Positions 61,666-64,000 of a stretch of DNA of 64,000 nucleotides are shown here, piece by piece. Each line of letters opens with the position of its first letter. The first letter of the stretch is position 1. Under the pieces are notes generated by a model. That model had not been told where the DNA came from. It was given only the letters and a program-made list of their open reading frames with translations, and made no database searches. Location of the stretch: contig NZ_VLTK01000006.1 in NCBI RefSeq assembly GCF_007558825.1, forward strand, positions 1 to 64,000. Reading direction: 5' to 3'. The stretch is from Brevibacterium aurantiacum. Its GTDB lineage: Bacteria > Actinomycetota > Actinomycetes > Actinomycetales > Brevibacteriaceae. The position numbers and the translations under genes are program-made.

Positions 61666-62199
61666 ATGGCTAAGGGATCGAAAGACCGTATCGTGGAGGC
61701 CGGCCTGGCTCTAGCGGCCTCTGGTGCGCCGGTGACACTGGAATCGGCAGCGCGCGAGGCAGGACTGACCAAGCCCGGGCTCATGTATCACTTCCCCACA
61801 AAGCAAGCATTGATGCTCGGGCTCGTCGATCACGTGATCGACCACTGGCAACGCCGACTCCAGCAGGAGATCGGGCAGCCACCCGAAGCCGTGACTACGG
61901 CCGAGCGGATCCGTGCATATCTGAACTGCGTGCTGTCAGACGAACTGGACCGGACGGATGTGGTGATGTGCACCGATGTTCGCTACAGCGAGTTGATGAC
62001 TGCTCGATGGGTGGAGCGAATGCAGCCCTGGCTCGGCATTTCGGAGAACCTGGATGCAGCCGCCCAGGGAAATCTCCTCACCGCACGCCTGGTTGCCGAC
62101 GGCGTCTGGTACTCCACTGCCTTCTGCACATTCCCCTTGGACACCGCGGCAACCGAGCGCGTACGCGCCACGGCAATGGCACTCCTGGCGGATACGTGA
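61666..62199 (+). CDS. TetR-family repressor of the SMR efflux operon
   Basis: Protein of 177 residues from ATG 61666. The helix-turn-helix (KDRIVEAGLALAASGAPVTLESAAREAGLTKPGLMYHFPTKQALMLGLVDHV) is standard TetR, and the rest is a short helical ligand domain. The frame is open upstream to 61447 but that part overlaps a pseudogene on the other strand. Its stop overlaps the GTG start of the first SMR gene, so it is the first gene of a four-gene operon and likely represses it. Confidence 0.9.
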   Translation: MAKGSKDRIVEAGLALAASGAPVTLESAAREAGLTKPGLMYHFPTKQALMLGLVDHVIDHWQRRLQQEIGQPPEAVTTAERIRAYLNCVLSDELDRTDVVMCTDVRYSELMTARWVERMQPWLGISENLDAAAQGNLLTARLVADGVWYSTAFCTFPLDTAATERVRATAMALLADT

Positions 62200-62552
62200 C
62201 TAGGTGGACGGCGTTGATCGGATCCATCGTCGCAGAGGTCACCGCCACACTTTCCCTGCGGGGCGCGCTCGAGACTTTGTGGCTATATGCAATCGTAGTC
62301 ATCGGCTACCTCGCCGCTTTCTACCTGCTCTCCCGTGCCCTGCGCGCCGGGATGCCCATCGGCGCAGCGTATGGCATCTGGGGAGCATCAGGGGTCGCAT
62401 TGACCGCAGTGTTCTCTACCGTGTTCTTCGACGAGCCGCTGACCGGCATGATGACGCTAGGACTGGCACTGATCATCTCCGGGGTCCTGGTCATCGAATT
62501 CGGCTCCCAGACCGCAGCCCGCAACCGAGCCTCGACGGAGAACGGATCATGA
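62196..62552 (+). CDS. SMR-family multidrug efflux subunit 1
   Basis: Protein of 118 residues with four predicted helices. It starts at GTG 62196 (GTGA overlap with the TetR stop). The conserved membrane Glu14 (IVAEVTATLSLRGA) binds cationic substrates in exchange for protons. It has AYGIWGASGVALTAVFSTVFFDEPL in helix 3-4. A 15-residue polar tail (TAARNRASTENGS) distinguishes it from the next gene, and two SMR genes in tandem suggest a heterodimer such as EbrAB or YkkCD. Confidence 0.9.
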   Translation: MTRWTALIGSIVAEVTATLSLRGALETLWLYAIVVIGYLAAFYLLSRALRAGMPIGAAYGIWGASGVALTAVFSTVFFDEPLTGMMTLGLALIISGVLVIEFGSQTAARNRASTENGS

Positions 62553-62872
62553 TTGCCGCTGCAGCCCTGACGGGTGCGGTCATCACAGAGGTCGCCGGCA
62601 CTCTTTCCCTGCGTGCCGCCGTGCAGGGAAACAGGGCGTGGTATATCGCGGCCGTTGCCGGCTATCTGATCGCGTTCACCTTGCTGACCGTCTGCCTTGC
62701 TCAGGGCATGGCACTCGGGGTGGCCTACGGAATTTGGACGGCCGCAGGGGTGGTGGTCACAGCAATTCTGAGCCGGTGGCTATTCCAGGAACCGCTCACC
62801 GTAGTGATGGCGGCCGGTATGGCCCTGGTGGTCGGCGGGGTCCTGTTCGTCGAATTGGGCGCCGCCCACTGA
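62549..62872 (+). CDS. SMR-family multidrug efflux subunit 2
   Basis: Protein of 107 residues, four helices, with the conserved Glu14 (VITEVAGTLSLRAA) and AYGIWTAAGVVVTAILSRWLFQEPL. It starts at ATG 62549 (ATGA overlap with subunit 1). It likely pairs with subunit 1 in a hetero-dimeric SMR pump that exports cationic compounds or guanidinium-like substrates. The exact substrate is unknown. Confidence 0.9.
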   Translation: MIAAAALTGAVITEVAGTLSLRAAVQGNRAWYIAAVAGYLIAFTLLTVCLAQGMALGVAYGIWTAAGVVVTAILSRWLFQEPLTVVMAAGMALVVGGVLFVELGAAH

Positions 62873-62929
62873 CTGGCACTTGTACCGATTAGGCAATACA
62901 CAACCCTACGAAGAGAACGGAGCATCACT

Positions 62930-63595
62930 ATGCATCTCGTCACCGTATACGCGCATCCAGTACCAGGTGCGTTCACTGCCAGCATCCTCGAATCATTCGA
63001 GCAGGCATTTAAAGAAGCCGGTCACACCGTGGACCGGATTGATCTGCACGCCGAAAGATTCGACCCCCGCTTCACCGTCGAAGACCACGAACACTACTAC
63101 GGCGGACCCGTGCCTCCCGGTATTGGCGAAATGCACCGACGCGTCGAGAAGGCCGACCGGCTGGCATTCGTCTTCCCCATTTACTGGTGGGGCCTGCCAG
63201 CGATGATGCATGGCTGGATCGAACGCGTGTTCACTGGTGGATGGGCATTTGGTGAGGAGGCCATGGACTATGCCACCCAGGACCAGCCAGACCCACTCCT
63301 GCCGAGCATACCGACCATGCTGCTGGCAACTGGCGCCACCGCACAGCCGACTTACTCCAAGTATGGGTACGACGAAGCAATGTACACGCAACTCGATGTG
63401 GGTACATTCGCCTACTGCGGACTGACGGATGTTGAAAGCCATTTCATCTACGACGTCGAGGGCGATGCAATCACCCGCGAACAGGGTCTTTGTGAAGTTC
63501 CGGCATTCGCACGCCAGTTCATGTCCAATGAACGGGAAGTACGCAATGTGAAGGACGATCATCTGGCTCATCGCTTCGGGATTGCTTCCCGGTGA
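62930..63595 (+). CDS. NAD(P)H quinone oxidoreductase, flavodoxin-like fold
   Basis: Protein of 221 residues. It starts with HLVTVYAHPVPGAFTASILESFEQAFKEAGHTVDRIDLHAERFDPRF and later has RVEKADRLAFVFPIYWWGLPAMMHGWIERVFTGGWAFG, the signature of the Flavodoxin_2 (NQO1/MdaB) group. It uses FMN or FAD to reduce quinones or nitro compounds by two electrons. GGAG lies 8 bases before the ATG. It is the last gene of the TetR-SMR-SMR unit, so it may act on toxic redox-active compounds that the pump also exports. Confidence 0.88.
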   Translation: MHLVTVYAHPVPGAFTASILESFEQAFKEAGHTVDRIDLHAERFDPRFTVEDHEHYYGGPVPPGIGEMHRRVEKADRLAFVFPIYWWGLPAMMHGWIERVFTGGWAFGEEAMDYATQDQPDPLLPSIPTMLLATGATAQPTYSKYGYDEAMYTQLDVGTFAYCGLTDVESHFIYDVEGDAITREQGLCEVPAFARQFMSNEREVRNVKDDHLAHRFGIASR

Positions 63596-63754
63596 ATGAG
63601 CCTGAACACTGGAGTGAGTTCGAACTCGACAAGTTCGTAGCGCAGCCGCCTGATCATGCGATCGATCGTGGGGGTGGGTTGACACCGCAGGCCATAGCGC
63701 GTGGCCATGCTCGCAGATACTTACGCCGCCCTGGCAGGGAGGTGGAGGCGGCCT

Positions 63755-63760
63755 TAGAAT
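63755..63760 (+). promoter_or_regulatory. -10 box before the last gene of the window
   Basis: TAGAAT lies 3 bases before ATG 63764 (6 before ATG 63767), again suggesting a leaderless start. An in-frame stop (TAG, 63755-63757) rules out an earlier start codon. Confidence 0.45.
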
Positions 63761-63763
63761 TGC

Positions 63764-64000
63764 ATGATGCCGCAAGTTCTCTCCGTGAGTCGTTCGTCCG
63801 GACGATCATTGACCGGCCTCATCTATGGTCCGGAAGACGGGACGCCGATCCTGTTCATCGCCGGGGCGGGAACCGGCAAGTCCATGGTGTTCGGTGAAGA
63901 TCTGCTCGATGCCCGCGGTATTCGACTGATCACGATGGACCGTCCCGGCATGGGCGGTTCGGACCCCGATCGCACACGCACGCCGGCTTCGACAGCAGCC
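63764..64000 (+). CDS. Alpha/beta hydrolase, N-terminal part (cut by the window edge)
   Basis: An open frame of 79 codons from ATG 63764 (or 63767) to the end of the window. It has the alpha/beta hydrolase opening: GLIYGPEDGTPILFIAGAGTGKSMVFGEDLL and MDRPGMGGSDPDRTRT, i.e. the strand before the oxyanion loop and the conserved D-x-P-G-x-G-x-S motif. The catalytic residues lie beyond the edge. Confidence 0.75.
   Translation, partial: MMPQVLSVSRSSGRSLTGLIYGPEDGTPILFIAGAGTGKSMVFGEDLLDARGIRLITMDRPGMGGSDPDRTRTPASTAA

Noticed and set aside
63592-63897. Frame of 101 codons directly after the quinone reductase gene
   Set aside because: The GTGA overlap looks coupled, but the sequence is not protein-like and it runs out of frame into the real alpha/beta hydrolase start at 63764.

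Overview
The window is chromosomal DNA of a high-G+C actinobacterium. The gene set suggests a Brevibacterium-like member of the Micrococcales: several PucR-type regulators, DUF2332, actinobacterial FdhA with selenocysteine, LPXTG and LCP proteins, and many start codons 3-7 bases after a TANNNT -10 box (leaderless transcripts). This placement is inference from protein families, not from rRNA. No phage, insertion sequence or CRISPR array was seen.

Layout. 1-11 kb, minus strand: an incomplete gene, a FAD-linked oxidase with an ACS-type transporter, then a glycerol-3-phosphate operon (MFS transporter, glpK, glpD, an alkyl-DHAP-synthase-like FAD oxidase, the antiterminator glpP, and an ABM monooxygenase). 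Its promoter is followed at once by a terminator hairpin with a U-tract in the leader, the expected kind of target for GlpP. 11-17.4 kb: a DUF2332 gene, a PucR regulator, a secreted anchor-G-like protein, a lipoprotein that is a diverged copper amine oxidase catalytic domain, and a remnant of a second DUF2332 gene. 17.4-26.6 kb: a SulP transporter divergent from a MerR regulator with a palindrome between them; an LLM flavin oxidoreductase; a PucR regulator divergent from an MHS transporter, a TPP enzyme and an M20 carbamoylase-type amidase. 26.6-29.1 kb: a long palindrome, tandem repeats, and two paralogous secreted lysozyme-like proteins flanking a nucleotidyltransferase.

29.4-52.2 kb contains the selenium system: selB, selA and tRNA-Sec (one operon, minus strand), selD (plus strand), and a three-subunit formate dehydrogenase whose large subunit is read through an in-frame UGA (51576-51578) followed by a SECIS-like hairpin. 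Interleaved are a transsulfuration-type PLP enzyme, an esterase and methyltransferase, a 1307-residue LPXTG-anchored phosphodiester glycosidase/metallophosphatase behind a PHO-box-like repeat, a TetR/MFS/amidohydrolase cluster with a palindromic operator, and a membrane-protein gene broken by a one-base frameshift.

52.2-64 kb: methyltransferase-thioredoxin pair, an LCP protein, a cold-shock gene with a structured leader, a MarR/reductase pair with an 18-bp palindrome, a HAD hydrolase, an M20 amidohydrolase, a P450-type ferredoxin and its reductase without a P450, an O-acetyltransferase, a decayed alcohol dehydrogenase, a TetR-SMR-SMR-quinone reductase operon, and the start of an alpha/beta hydrolase.

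Together the genes describe a versatile aerobic catabolic lifestyle: glycerol and organic acids, amides and carbamoyl compounds, and formate oxidation that depends on selenium. The strongest discoveries are the selenocysteine formate dehydrogenase with all four sel components nearby, the GlpP-type leader attenuator in an actinobacterium, and the apparently cofactor-altered amine-oxidase-like lipoprotein.
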